From: Lateolabrax maculatus
Taxonomy: Eukaryota > Chordata > Actinopteri > Acropomatiformes > Lateolabracidae
Direction of reading: 5' to 3'
DNA: 64,000 nt
Assembly (NCBI GenBank): GCA_031216445.1
Contig: CM062213.1
Span: 15,005,501-15,069,500, forward strand
Shown: positions 1 to 10,930 of the stretch, piece after piece
Position numbering within the stretch: the stretch's first letter is position 1
Layout: each line of letters begins with the position of its first letter
Notes under the pieces: generated by a model
Database searches by the model: none
Told to the model about the DNA's origin: nothing
The model's input: only the letters and a program-made list of their open reading frames with translations
Made by a program: the position numbers and the translations under genes

Positions 1-651
1 GTATCGTCCATTTCTTAGGCTGTTAAAATGCCAGAAGAACTCTTATTCCTCCCTCTCTGCATTCTTGAACACATAAAAAACACTTTCATTTCATAATAAT
101 TAATCATTCAGATATTCAGGGATATCACAGTTTACAACAGGTCACATCTGGGTCTCCTTTTCAGCCCGAACTTCTCTCCTTCACCCATAATTAGCCTGCT
201 GTTACCGAAAAGACCTGATGTAATCCCTGCACATTACAGAGCGCCAGACAGCATCATTTAACATCAGCGTGACCCAAATCTGCCACGACCTCTGGCTCTG
301 GCATATGTCACACTTCCTCCCACCTAAGCAGAAGCATTAGTCTAGAAAGATGTCAGGGGGTTTGGACAATCACTAAGACTGTGGGGTTCTCATTGACTCA
401 TCAGAGAGGGAATTTACTCATTCTCTGGGAATTCAGTCCGAAGGAATGATGGGAAATACTGAAAATGTGACGAGACAAAGGCCAAGATTCTTGTGGCTTC
501 AGTTTGACCCCATTATCAAAGAATATATTCCCACGTTTCATTCAAAATTTTGCTTTATATACCCTATTAAATTCCTTTCAATATTAAATTCATATTTCAC
601 AAGGAATAGTAAAATGAATACAGCTTTTTGAGAACATTTCCAACTAAACCT
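1..651. other. DUSP7 intron 2, part: no recognisable feature
   Basis: AT-rich sequence with no coding exon. In particular, no minus-strand segment encodes the DUSP catalytic loop. No repeat was recognised here apart from the element that begins at 661. Confidence 0.6.
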
Positions 652-660
652 GTTTAAAAC

Positions 661-1118
661 TAGCCTGGCATCACCAGACTTATTCGCAAACGCATAGTTG
701 CCTTGACACCTCTCAGTTCATTTTCGATTTCCAAAGGGTATTATTAACGGGTGCTGCCGTGTGGTACCTCCAGTCAGAAGGTATATTTCTCATCAACATA
801 AAGTTTAAGTGCAGTCGTTTGTTCTTCTTTTAGAGAAAATTTACTGTCAAGTCCGTTTAATACTGCCGTGATAGCCGATTCAACCGAACGCTCCGCATCG
901 CTTGCAGCCATCTTGGTTGTTTACGAAAATGCTGCAACAGTGCTCCTCTCTGTCGGTCGTATCAGTTGTATCAAACCTGGCGCGTATTAGATAAAAGGTT
1001 GCGATTGGCTCGGCACACTCCAATTCGGGAGGAAATCTTTCTGAATAGGACGGGGGCCAGACGTAGTTGCCAGAGCAAATAAAACATGAGCTCGCAGATT
1101 CGTGTTGTTCCCAGGCAA
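661..1118 (-). mobile_element. Non-autonomous DNA transposon (MITE-like), copy A of a three-copy family
   Basis: About 458 bp with ends TAGCCTGGCATCACCAGAC on the left and the complement of TTGCCTGGGAACAACACGAA on the right. It is flanked by GTTTAAAAC (652-660) and GTTTTAAAC (1119-1127), an 8/9 match read as a 9-bp target-site duplication. Its sequence is the reverse complement of copy B at 34547-35024; shared landmarks include the CTCAGTT.ATTTTCGATTTCCAA stretch. A 95-codon minus-strand reading frame inside it resembles no protein I know and is treated as fortuitous. Family name not determined. Confidence 0.75.
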
Positions 1119-1233
1119 GTTTTAAACTATTTATATGACAGAAATAACTTTTTTCTTGATTTATCATTAAGATCTAGGATAAAAGGGCAAAGTGAATCAT
1201 GGAGGATAGACTTAACATAACAAAAGTAGTGCT

Positions 1234-1525
1234 GAAGCAATTGGTTGATTAACTGATTGGTTGATTATTTAAGTCATTTTTTAGCAAAAACTTTTCAAAT
1301 GTGAATATTTGCTTTTCTTAGTTCTCTCTTATAGTAAACTGAATATTTTGGACTATTGGTTGGACATAACAAGTGATTTTAAGATGTCAACTTGGCCTTT
1401 TGGAGATTGTGATGAGCATTTTTTCACTATTTTCTGAATTTTATAGACCAAACTTTTAATCGATTAATCAAGAAAATGATCTGCAGATCAACTGATGATA
1501 AAACTAATCATTAGTTGTGGCCTTA
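1234..1525 (+). repeat. Teleost interspersed repeat, 'TTGGACTATTGGTTGGACA' family, long copy
   Basis: Matches in order the landmarks of a very common fish repeat: AATATTTTGGACTATTGGTT, then AAGATGTCAACTTGGC, TTTTTCACTATTTTCTGAAT, TTTATAGACCAAAC, TTAATCGATTAATCAAGAAA and the closing AATCATTAGTTGTGGCC. It lies in DUSP7 intron 2. No coding capacity. Confidence 0.75.
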
Positions 1526-1580
1526 AAAACCAATGTTGATAATGGATTAATCATTTATGTGTTTTATCAACCTAAACATT

Positions 1581-1747
1581 CCCTGGTTTCAGTTTCCTAA
1601 TATGACGATTTGCTGCTTTCTCTGATGTATTTCATTAGAAAGTGAATATCTTTAGGTTTTGGACTGTTGGTCGGACAAAACAAGCAATTTGAAGATGTCA
1701 CCTTGTTGTATTTGTCACCATTTTCAGACATTTTATAGACCAATCTA
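1581..1747 (+). repeat. Second, truncated copy of the same interspersed repeat
   Basis: Repeats the landmarks of the neighbouring copy (TTTTGGACTGTTGGTCGGAC, AAGCAATTTGAAGATGTCAC, TTTTCAGACATTTTATAGAC) in the same orientation, about 55 bp downstream. It stops at TTTATAGACC and lacks the 3' part. Confidence 0.7.
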
Positions 1748-1821
1748 ACACTGCTGTTGCATAAAAGATGCACCATAACATACAGACAGACACAAACCGA
1801 GTTCTCTCCACGTCTACTTAC

Positions 1822-2250
1822 CAATGAATGAAATGGCCTCAGGGAAAAACTGAGACAGATTCTGGCTCCAGTGATCAGAAATGGGGATCTGTTTGTACTT
1901 GAAGTCCCCTTCGTGTTCGAACATGTTGGGCAAGTTGGGCGTCACGTTGAGGATATACTTGATATTGTACTTGCTGAGCACATCCAGGTTGGTGGAGTCT
2001 TTGGCACAGCCCAGGTAAAGGTACGGCAAGATCTGGACGGGAAACGCTGGCTGGTTGTTGGGGAGCGGGCTGCCCTCCGACTCTGTGGCGCTGCCCGGCT
2101 CGCGGTCAGACTCCCCGTCCGAGCAGTCGGAGCTGATGCGGAGTCCTCCCAGGCCGAGGACGGAGGCCGGTGGGGAGCTGCTGGGACAGGAGCAGTCCAA
2201 GTTGGTCTCGCAGTGCTCGGGGTACTCCGACTGGAACTTGTTAAAGCCCC
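1822..2250 (-). CDS. dusp7: DUSP7 exon 2 (linker and start of catalytic domain)
   Basis: 429 bp between acceptor ccttcag|GGGGC and donor ATTG|gtaagt. It encodes [19 protein letters not shown], a Ser/Pro-rich linker, [18 protein letters not shown], and the first half of the phosphatase domain through EAISFI. The Asp of PISDHWS is the family's general acid. The exon ends in phase 1, as expected before the DEARxKxCGVLVHC-type exon that is outside the window. Confidence 0.93.
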
Positions 2251-4356
2251 CTGAAGGACGAGGAACAGAGCAGAAAAAAGGTCCAATGTTAGGAGAAAGC
2301 CAAGAAAAATTATTTCACTGGGTGGTATAAAGAAAAAAAAAAAAGGTGCCTTGTACATGCCCACGGGCCGGGATGTGCCTGCAAGGCCCAGTGTGCATTT
2401 CAACATCTACAAAATGGAAGCTGAATGTTAAAACGGCACGATACAAGCGGTGGATCATGAACCCCACTGAGAAGAAATTAACCTTTTGGATTTTTGCGAT
2501 GAATACATTAAAAAAGAAGCAGAAGACAAAATAAATAGAACTATTAAAACAATATTTTGGTGGTAAATAATAAGCAAAAATTGTGCTGTTAAACACACAT
2601 TTCAACACAATAACTGAATCTGACTACATCATATGCTGTACAGTAGCCAGGTGGGGGTGTAGTGTACTGAAATCACTTGGCATACCTTTTTAACACACAG
2701 AAAGATGAAATAGGCATAAACAGTATTAAACGTGCAATTTCTTTCATGCTATATGTTTATAATTGAATAAAAAAAAATGGATTTTTTTTTTTTTTTTATG
2801 AAAATGCTGATATTGCTGTCATGCCGTAGTTGTAGGTGCCACTGTATGTGACAGGTAAGAGGGGAATAAGGTGATGTTTCAGTCAGAGCGAGTGAGGCTG
2901 GAGACAGATGCGCTCCATTGAGAAAAGAGCCGAGTCCCGGGGAGGATCAGAGCAGGACAGCGAGCTCCGCCGCCGCAGCTCTCAGCTCGGTGGACTTTTT
3001 GTGAATGGCAGCTCGGCTCGTGACTCCAGCGGAACATTTGGGCGATTCATCTATAAATCAAACACACACACACCACGTGCTCCAACGCTGCCGCATTTCG
3101 ACACGCGTGTGCGTCCCATTTTTTTTTTTTTTTCCCCCCAACGATCATTTCGGTGCAGGAGGATTATTCGGAGCGCGTCGTCGTCCCCTCGTTTTCCCCA
3201 TTTTCATTCATGAAAAAAAAAACAAAAAAAAAAAATGGCGGGGCCATTTCTGCAGCATTTAAGTGAAAACATTGTTTAACGCAGCTCTGCACAGCCGAGA
3301 CACTCATCTCATGAATGGCTCCTAACTCGGGCGATTTTTTTGTCCTGGTGAGGATGAAAAAACGGAGACAATGAGCGGAGGAAAAGTGCTCTGTCAAAGT
3401 TCACTGCGACACCGCAGCTGACGCGTTACTATTACAACAACGACGGTGTTTCGTTACAACGGACAGAAAAAGTGTCGCCGCCCGATCACGATGCGTCCGT
3501 AACAAACAACAGGCGAACTTTAGCCTGTGGACGGACGGTAGCGGCCGTTCACTGAAGCGCCGCCGCGCTGGGACACACGAACACATATAATAATAATAAT
3601 AATAATAATCTGCAACAACGCGTCAAACTGACGCGAGCGGCTTTGTCAAATGTGGGAAAAAAAATATCTTATCAAAGTGTCACGCGTGTTGTTTCGCGGG
3701 CGCAGAGACGGACCTCCGAGCCAACGCGTCGCGTCCCCATTAATCAACAAGGCTGGTGTTTATGAATGACACGCGATCGGGACGCGCACCGCCGTCACCT
3801 CGGTCACTCAGATCAGAGCGAAACCAAACAAACAACCTGTCTCTCCAGTGAGTTTCTATTTTATTTATTTTTTATTTTTATGAATCAACACCTGTGCACG
3901 CCGGCTGCTCTTACCCTCCAGGTAGAACGCCTTGCAGCCGTCGTCCCGCAGCTTCTGCAGGAGCAGCCCCAGCACGGAGCTCCCCAGCCCGGGCTCCTGC
4001 CGCTCCGGGCTCGCCTCGTCGTACAGCACCACCACGTCCGTCTTGCACCGCTTGACGAACTTCTCCTTGTCCTCGTTGTTGGGGATGATGGAGCGGATCG
4101 GCAGGTTGCCCTTCTTCAGCCGGCGGAGCATGAGGCCCGGGATGGCCAGGTTGATGGCCGACTCGACGTGCGAGGACTCGTACAGCTCGTGGGCTCTGCA
4201 GTCCAGCAGCAGCAGGGAGCCGGCCCCGGACTCCAGCTCCTCCTGCAGCCACTCCACGCTCTTGCTCGACATCATCATCATCGCCGCCGCCGCCGCCGCC
4301 GTCGTCGTCGTCACGGTCGCGATCGCGGAGCCTCTCCACGGACGGTCAATTTTCAT
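1822..4356 (-). CDS. dusp7: DUSP7, dual-specificity MAP kinase phosphatase 7 (5' partial: exons 1-2 of 3)
   Basis: Spliced minus-strand gene; exon 1 is 4356-3915 and exon 2 is 2250-1822, joined in phase to give 290 residues. Members of this family dephosphorylate the Thr and Tyr of ERK in the cytoplasm. Seen: an N-terminal rhodanese/CDC25-like domain (about residues 30-150) with the kinase-interaction motif [15 protein letters not shown], a Ser/Pro-rich linker, then the start of the phosphatase domain ([20 protein letters not shown]) and the general-acid loop [17 protein letters not shown]. The catalytic HCxxGxxRS motif is not in the window, so exon 3 must lie left of base 1 (intron 2 is over 1.8 kb). 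DUSP6 is the close alternative; DUSP7 is chosen because POC1A is the next gene on the same strand, as in mammals, and because the linker and N-terminus fit DUSP7 better. Confidence 0.93.
2251..3914 (-). other. DUSP7 intron 1 with a CpG-rich patch
   Basis: Between the two coding exons. Positions 2880-3800 are clearly richer in CpG than the rest of the intron and continuous with the exon 1 CpG island. Poly-T/poly-A tracts lie at about 2785-2798, 3118-3134 and 3210-3234, and an (AAT)n run at about 3586-3609. No coding exon was recognised on either strand; short reading frames here have repetitive or shadow composition. Confidence 0.7.
3915..4356 (-). CDS. dusp7: DUSP7 exon 1 (start codon, rhodanese domain, KIM)
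   Basis: 442 bp, ending in a G|gtaaga donor after ...FYLEG (phase 1). The first in-frame ATG is at 4356-4354 (MKIDRPWRG). It has C at -3, a weak context. Four consecutive ATG codons at 4281-4270 (residues 26-29) have G at -3 and directly precede the conserved [13 protein letters not shown] block, so they are an alternative start. Residues 16-29 are encoded by ACG x4, GCG x6 and ATG x4 in series. The rhodanese domain contains [18 protein letters not shown] and the basic kinase-docking motif. Confidence 0.92.
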
Positions 4357-4800
4357 CGGGGAAGCGTTGATCCGCCCGTCCCCCGGCGTGACGCGAGGAG
4401 CGGCGCGGCGCCACGGAGTCGAGAGGAAGGACGAGGGGGAGAAATCACGGCGCTAAACTTCCCCCTTCCCGCGACCCACCGACCCACCGACCGACCGACC
4501 GCTGGTCCCGCCGCTGGTCCCGCACACACACACACACACGCACGCACGCACGCACGCACACACACACTCTTCCACGCATCCACCGCGCACGCACCGATGC
4601 CCCCTCCGGCTGCAGCGGGAGAACTCGGGACCATGCAGGGGTTTTTTTTTGTTTTTTGTTTTTTTTAAGTCCTTCTCTTTCCCTCCTTCCTTCAGTCCGA
4701 TGGAAGCGGAGGTTTCATTCCAGCCCATGGACGTCCATCCGGCGAGACCCGCGCCAACTTTTCTTTCTTTTTTCTTTTTTTTCCTTTCTTTAGACTCCCC

Positions 4801-4840
4801 CTCTCCTCTCCTCTCCTCTCCTCTCCTCTCCTCTCCTCTC
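4801..4840. repeat. Pentanucleotide repeat (CTCTC)8, homopyrimidine on the plus strand
   Basis: Eight perfect CTCTC units, i.e. GAGAG on the DUSP7-sense strand, about 450 bp upstream of the DUSP7 start codon. Purine/pyrimidine asymmetry of this length can adopt non-B DNA. Confidence 0.9.
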
Positions 4841-4903
4841 CGCAGATGCTCTCCCTCGGAGTGTCGGGACGCGGTTAGCTGGAGCCCATGATCGTCGCTC
4901 TCT

Positions 4904-4904
<1 letters not shown>

Positions 4905-4940
<36 letters not shown>

Positions 4941-4952
4941 AGGGGGGGGGGG
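4905..4952. repeat. (TG)n microsatellite ending in a G-run
   Basis: About 15 TG units followed by GGGAGGGGGGGGGG, upstream of DUSP7. Confidence 0.9.
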
Positions 4953-7199
4953 TTTCTGACACGCCGGCCCGTGCAGCGCCTCTGGTTGCGTCTCCGCCGC
5001 TGGACGCGTTAAAGAAGCTCTGCGCGGCCGTCACGGAGCGGAGGGAGGAGCGGAGGCGCTTAAAGGCGCAGGGCTGCGCAACGTTCAAGCCACCCCCCCC
5101 CACCCCCTCCCTTTCTTTTTTTTTTTTTTTTTTTTTTTTCCACGACATTCATATAAATTCATTGATAGACTGCGCTGAAGGCTGTGGCCTCGCTTTGAGT
5201 GACACATTGGTCCCCGGATGGCAAACTCGCAGTTTCAGTTGTTTTTTTTTTTTCTATGGTAGTGGACACACTGTGACACTTTATGTCTTTTATGAGTTTA
5301 GTTGTCAATATGTCCTTTCTTCCTGGGACTTCATTAATACTTTTGAGGTTTAAAGTTAATTCTGCACCCTTTTGCCTTGTGCTCTGCTTTAAATGAATAA
5401 AAGTTACAAAGATCTTCTTAATCGTTCCCCTGAGAGATGCTGCAAAAGATGAATGGGCATCAAGACAAACCGTGGCATATCCCATCATACTACATGGGCC
5501 TTGTGGTGAGTTTGTTTTAAAAAAAAAAAAAGGTTTCAATGTTTCTAGGGTCAAGAATTAACTTTCAATCTCAACATTTAAGCCAACATGTCCTTAAAGT
5601 TCTCAGAAAGCTGGGCAAACCCCATCTGTTGATGAAAATCATACGATGGAAAGCTCCAGAATAAATACTAAATGGCCGATGTTGTGTCAACTATAGAGTC
5701 GCGAAATAGGTTTTTTCCCCCCATTCTGTTTTCACACTTAAACGTTTCCTTTAAACAATAATCTCAATTTTACTTAAGGTAACACAGGACTCTCCTGGAT
5801 GATGTAACGACCCAATAGGTTTATGTTCTAACCGTCAGCCATAGTTGACAAATTCATCCCAAAGTGACTCAGAAATTACACGTGGACTGGTTTAAACAGA
5901 TTGTAAAATATGTTTTCTGAAACACTTTAAACTTCCCACCCCTCTGTTACTAAAATTATTTCTCTTCAACACTCAGTCGTTTGCAAGCATTGGTTGGGGG
6001 GAATTTTCAAAAAAAAAGCTTTGCCACTTGTACTTTTAACAGGAAAGTATAAAGCAAACAATCTTTTTTCACTTTATATTCCACGATGTGATCATAGTGA
6101 ACAGCTGTGGACATAAAGCCTCAATCAGTAGATTAAGCTGCTATACTGAATCATGGAAGTGCATCACTTCAGGTGGTTGTAAGGTAACGGTGATGATTTG
6201 CTGTATATAGACTTGTTTGACAGTAATTATTTGTTTAATAAAGCTACTTTCTTTCATTCAAACCACTCTCAGAAACTATGACAACAGTACACTTTTCTAC
6301 TCAGAATATACTGCTCACAAATGTATCTTTACAGGTATTGCATATACCAAAACACAAGCAATACGACTCATGCGCAAGAAGTGGTTCATCTCCCACTGAT
6401 CTCCTCACCAGCTTCACTCGATAACTTACCACGTTCACACATCCACAATTCATTCACACCTCCACACATTGGCTTACCAATCAATTACTGGACATGTTCC
6501 TAACTGAAAATTGGCTTTTGGCCACTAACCACACAGAACTAATCGAGTGACAAAATCGTTCAGTTTGTCTACTCGACCCTTTTTCAAAGTGTGAGGGTGT
6601 TATGTCTTTATCTCACAGCAAAAAAAAGAATTGGGTTCTTGTTTATTCCCTGCCGTCTCTCTCTGACACAACGGCTGCTGTATCACACTGTGTGTTTTAG
6701 GAAGTTTTGTAGGAGGTTTTGTGGATTTGAACTAAATTGTATTTAAAAATCAGTGTGAAAATAAAATATTTAGAAATTTACATTTGGGAAAATTACCGTA
6801 GGTTTCCATGTCTAAGTACAAAAGTGGGCAAAAAAGTGTGTTAAGAAGTGTTTATTGAAGCTCCTTATGCTCAGAGATAAACAAAGCACATATGGAGAAA
6901 AAAGAAAGTACATAACTGGCTGCAATGTAACATGCAGACAGGAAACGTGATTCTTCCTCAGGCAACATTCAGCTCTCTGTGGACACTTTTGGGTGATTTG
7001 TGCACATCAGAATGATTCCCTCACTACAGCTGGAACTGGTGAACAATTAATGTCTTTTCCATTGACTGTTTGGCAAGACAGAAGTTTGATAGCACAGTCT
7101 CATCCAGATCCTCCAGTTCAGGGTCAGTTGCAACTGACTGATTTGATAAAAGAAAAAACAGGGAAAGTGCACATCACAAGTAGCCATTGACGAATATTC

Positions 7200-7350
7200 T
7201 ATTCTATTAACAGTGATATAAAACAGAGAAAAACAGCAAATCTTCACATTTCAGGAGGTGGAACCAGTGAATATTTGTTTTTGTTTTTTGCTTAATAAAT
7301 TGCTGTTAATTGATCAAATTGTCTGTAAATTGACTAATTATTTCACATGG
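7200..7350 (-). repeat. Interspersed repeat ('TTGGACTGTTGGT' family), degenerate minus-strand copy
   Basis: The reverse complement shows the family's CAGTGATATAAAACAGAGAA, CAGCAAATCTTCACATTT and GGTGGAACCAGTGAATATTT blocks, followed by the TAATTGATCAAATTGTCTG region. Confidence 0.55.
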
Positions 7351-7399
7351 CTGATAGCTGTGTTAAGTCTATTTAAACAGACATTTTACTTTGAACTTT

Positions 7400-7600
7400 C
7401 AGAGCCATGAATTGCTGATATCTGATATATTTTCTAATTGTTTTATTTGTTTATATTGCTATTTTAATCGTATTTCCTTCTCTATACTTTAATTTGCCTG
7501 ATTTTATTTAATTGTAGAGCTGAACTGTTTTAATTTTGAGTTTCCCATGTACGGCTCTCGGTTTTAAAAAGGTGCTGCATTATACATTTTATTATTCTTA
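7400..7600 (+). repeat. LINE/SINE 3'-tail-like sequence
   Basis: T-rich sequence that resembles the fragment at 20955-21290 (TATTGCT, ATTTAATT, CTGATTTTATTT) and ends in GGTTTTAAAAAGGTGCTGCA, reminiscent of non-LTR retrotransposon 3' tails. Weak evidence. Confidence 0.35.
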
Positions 7601-7844
7601 TTAATACTGGTGATGTTATGTTTTTTGTGACAGCTCAATGGTGCCGGTGTACCTGCTTCACCCCACAAACCATCCCTGGGTCATCGCTACGTTTCACCAT
7701 GAATGACCTAATAAGGCATCAGCAGGTTGTGACAGAAGCAGAGAGGGGGAAAAGAGGAGCGTTTGATTTCCTCACAGCTGCACAGAGGAGGAGTGGGGGA
7801 TGCACCAGCTGCAGACAATGGCTCTTTATCCCGCCCAGTGACTT

Positions 7845-7932
7845 ACACACACAAACACACACACGCTCACTAACAAAACACAGACACATACATGCATGCA
7901 TGCACACAAGTACACAAACGGACACACACACA
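7845..7932. repeat. CA-rich low-complexity stretch
   Basis: Imperfect CA/CATG repeats (ACACACAAACACACACACGC, CATGCATGCATGC). The reading frames through it are low-complexity and are not genes. Confidence 0.8.
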
Positions 7933-8154
7933 TAAACTTTGGGGCTCTTGTGTTTCCACTCCCTTCATGGACAACAACAGGCTCTCTTAGAGAGTGTGTA
8001 GCCACTCTGTGTGTGTTTGTCTACAAACTGCTCTCCAGTAGTAAACAAAACATCATCGTGCATACTATCGTCAGTACTATTAGCAGTAGCAATATGCTAC
8101 ATTGCTATGTATATGTATTGATTTCATGCTGTGTTCTGATTGATTGATTTGTAA

Positions 8155-8420
8155 ATGTGGGTCGGCCTTGTGGGATTTTGTGGCGTCTTTGCTCGATGCT
8201 CTAAATCAGCATTCGGCGGATACGTCTCACAGCTTGATCTAAGACCACCGCTCCTGTTTGACAACCACAGATTTCGCCATGTTTCTGTCGCGATTGTCCA
8301 CTTTCTGTGTCTGTGTCAGCCGGCAGTCACGCAGCGTGAAAAGGGTCCTTTTTCACTACTAGCACGACACACTCATTGAGGGTTTAACGGTCCAAAACTC
8401 ACCTAATATAGTTCACCAGG
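8155..8420. other. CpG-enriched patch in AT-rich intergenic DNA, function unknown
   Basis: Contains more CpG and GC than the flanks (GGGTCGGCC, GGCGGATACGTC, CGCGATTG, CAGCGTGAAAAGG). A plus-strand frame of 74 codons crosses it without known protein features. It could be an old repeat, a regulatory patch or a non-coding exon. Confidence 0.3.
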
Positions 8421-10849
8421 ACTGTGTGGGTGTTGTTTGATCAGACTTGTTTGCCAGTCCTTGCATAAGCAAACAACCCACCAACTGTCATCAGATTTTG
8501 ATTCAAATATTGTTTTATGTGAACAAATATTCAAATCCTGCGTGGCGCTCAGAAAACATGTTCATGTGGGGTAATTTGCTCAAAAGTTAGAAGCTGATTG
8601 AGAAAATACGTTTTCAGTGCCTTTAACTTGCGTTTCTTTATAAATGTTGGTTTCACAGATCTAAGCAGGATGAGTTACATAAGAAACAGAACAAGACACA
8701 CAAGCTTATGTAAAGATTAAGACATCTATCTGGACAACAAAACACACAAACTTACCCATTGTGAGTTTACTTGCTCATACATGCATCAACAGCCTTTAAT
8801 CTGCCATTTTGGAAAGTACAGGAGCTTTCTGATTGTCTTTGTGCACACATTTCCTGTTTCACAATACCTCTAGTCTGTGTCAACACCATCAAGTTTTTAG
8901 AAAATGACCCTCCTCCATACACCACTGCTCTTGAGGGCTTTAATCAACTTTATTATTCTCATATTGAAATGGAATATGAAGAACAGCCACAAAGAAATAT
9001 GACCGTACAGTATAACCTATTCAAACAGAAAAAGCAATATGTGCAGTATGAATCTATTCACTGTTGACACAGTCATCTTTCACTGATGGAAAAAAACTCC
9101 TTCTGCCAGGTGGAAGAGCCTTTGATTCCATCTTAAATCTTTACTCCAGAATGGTAATGTAATTTTCTGAAACATGGTCTTGAGATGAGTGCACAGTGCC
9201 TTACTCCCATTTGTAAATCCAAAACTGGAACTGAGCTCCCCCTCCCCTGTATGAAGTGTTGTTTCTCTGAATTAAAAAGCTGCATACCAAAAATATTACA
9301 CAAATCCATGCAGAACCTAAAAAACAAGGTCAAAGATAAATCTTATTATGGGATTTCTTTGGGAGGTGAAGTGTTGTAATAGCTGTGATTTGGAGAAACA
9401 AAACAGATGAAATGAGCAGTTTTTCGTCCCTGAGGAAGAACTGGTTACACAAGTTTACGTCCTCCTAAACTGCATCTGAAGTGAAAATCCATCCTGAAAA
9501 ACTAAAAGTTTCTGAAACGGTCAGATTTTCTGAATCTTAACTTAATCTCAAAGTTTTCAGTATACTGTATATCTCCTCAATGTTAGTTTAGACTCGTTTA
9601 CGTACTTGGTAAAAATTGTAATAGTAAACAAGGTAGTGACTTTGGACAAAGCTTAGGTTGGGAGTAAAAGGTAGTTTTGCAGTTGGAACGTGAAGTTAAC
9701 GCCACGACTGGTTTAATGTTGTACAGAGACAGACAGCTTAAATAAAATTAGATTAAAATAGCCAGCGCTATATGGGCTTGTTTAAAATGGACAAATGTTT
9801 TGAACCATCGCTCGTAGGCTGAACAGGAATACGACTACGACGTCTCCTAGAAACGGCGGGCGTAAGTTGTCAGTTAAAAAATGCCATGGGAACCGCCCAA
9901 CCAGAAACTTGAAACTTAGACACTGTTTCAATTAATAAGACCAAAATTTTAATTCAACTCGCATAAATATCTATGGGAAAAAAGTGCACTTCCGACGTTG
10001 AATGGGAGATTAACCTGACCTCTGTGGCTTTCCTTCCCATGGACAGCTTTAAACTGATCATTTCTGAACCAGAAAATCTTCCCATATCCTTGGAAAATCA
10101 CCCTGGGCTGTATCCAGCATTCAGAAAAAGTCTCCCATTCATTGTCAGTGGAACAGCTCCAAAACCTTTTTTTCACAGTTTAAAATGTTCTTGATTCAAG
10201 CTTCTGCAGAGATTTAAACTTCATGTTCACAAGACTGAACTATGCCTATTTCATTTGTAGCCGAGATTCATCCCGATCAGGCAGGATTTATAGTACTTTG
10301 GTCCTGATAAAACTATGTTATGAATGAAATAATTTATCTCTTGCCCTGTCTATTATTAATATCCAAATATGCTGCATACTGTATATACAGTACACCATGA
10401 TGAGAGTGTAAATGATCCCTCTTTCCTCAAACAAAATTAGGAAAATACCAACTTGGCACTACGGCTCTGCTTCTTGTTTTTTGTCTGAGGTCTCTTTAAG
10501 GCAGACTGTGGTTTAAACCCACTCACCTCAGTGATGGAGTGAGGTGGCCACCCCTCTCCCACGCTAACGCTGGCATTTCCTCTGCTGTTTCCTTTGCCCC
10601 CAAACACGCAGGTCGCCAACACATAAAAAACAGGCCTGGAAAATGTATCAAGGCATCCTGTCTGTCTCTGTTCAGTTGCTTTGTGATTTGTATCTATTCA
10701 TTAATCACAAACATATGCAGGTACAGAGACTGGTGTAGTTAATGATTACTGGTAAAAGGCTTAGGTTTTCTTTAAATAATAACATAGTGACTGGTTTAAC
10801 TTTGAATTGAAAATTACAAGGTTGACAAAGGTACTATTTGTTGCAAGGC

Positions 10850-10930
10850 CATTGTATTGCATTACACTGCATTCCCTGTAAAGCGCTTTGTAAGAAAAAA
10901 ACAGTGCTATATACTTTTACAGTTTTTATT
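10850..10930 (+). repeat. Fragment resembling a non-LTR retrotransposon 3' tail
   Basis: Contains CCCTGTAAAGCGCTTTGTAA followed by CAGTGCTATATACTTTTACA, similar to the 'AAAGCGCTTTG...GCTATATA' ends common on vertebrate LINE/SINE tails. Confidence 0.4.

Larger units (their letters stand above)
4357..5150 (-). promoter_or_regulatory. dusp7: DUSP7 5' UTR/promoter region: CpG island followed by simple-sequence tracts
   Basis: The CpG-rich sequence adjoining the start codon is expected to hold the 5' UTR and transcription start. It contains ACCG/CCGACC repeats (4477-4502), CA/CGCA repeats (4524-4567), T-runs (4640-4668), eight CTCTC pentamers (4801-4840), a TG run (about 4905-4938) followed by a G-run, and a pyrimidine tract of C-runs and T-runs (5090-5141). 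No TATA box was recognised. The exact start site cannot be fixed from sequence. Confidence 0.5.

Noticed and set aside
880..1167. 95-codon minus-strand frame with several cysteines
   Set aside because: Falls almost entirely inside MITE copy A, and the other two copies do not preserve the frame in an obvious way; fortuitous.
3766..4668. 300-codon plus-strand open frame over DUSP7 exon 1
   Set aside because: Antisense shadow of the GC-rich DUSP7 exon and its repeats; low-complexity HTHTHART and RRRRR stretches; no homology to a known protein.
4453..5148. 231-codon minus-strand frame upstream of DUSP7
   Set aside because: Made of translated simple repeats (poly-K, THTHTH, GEERRGEERR); lies in the 5' flank.
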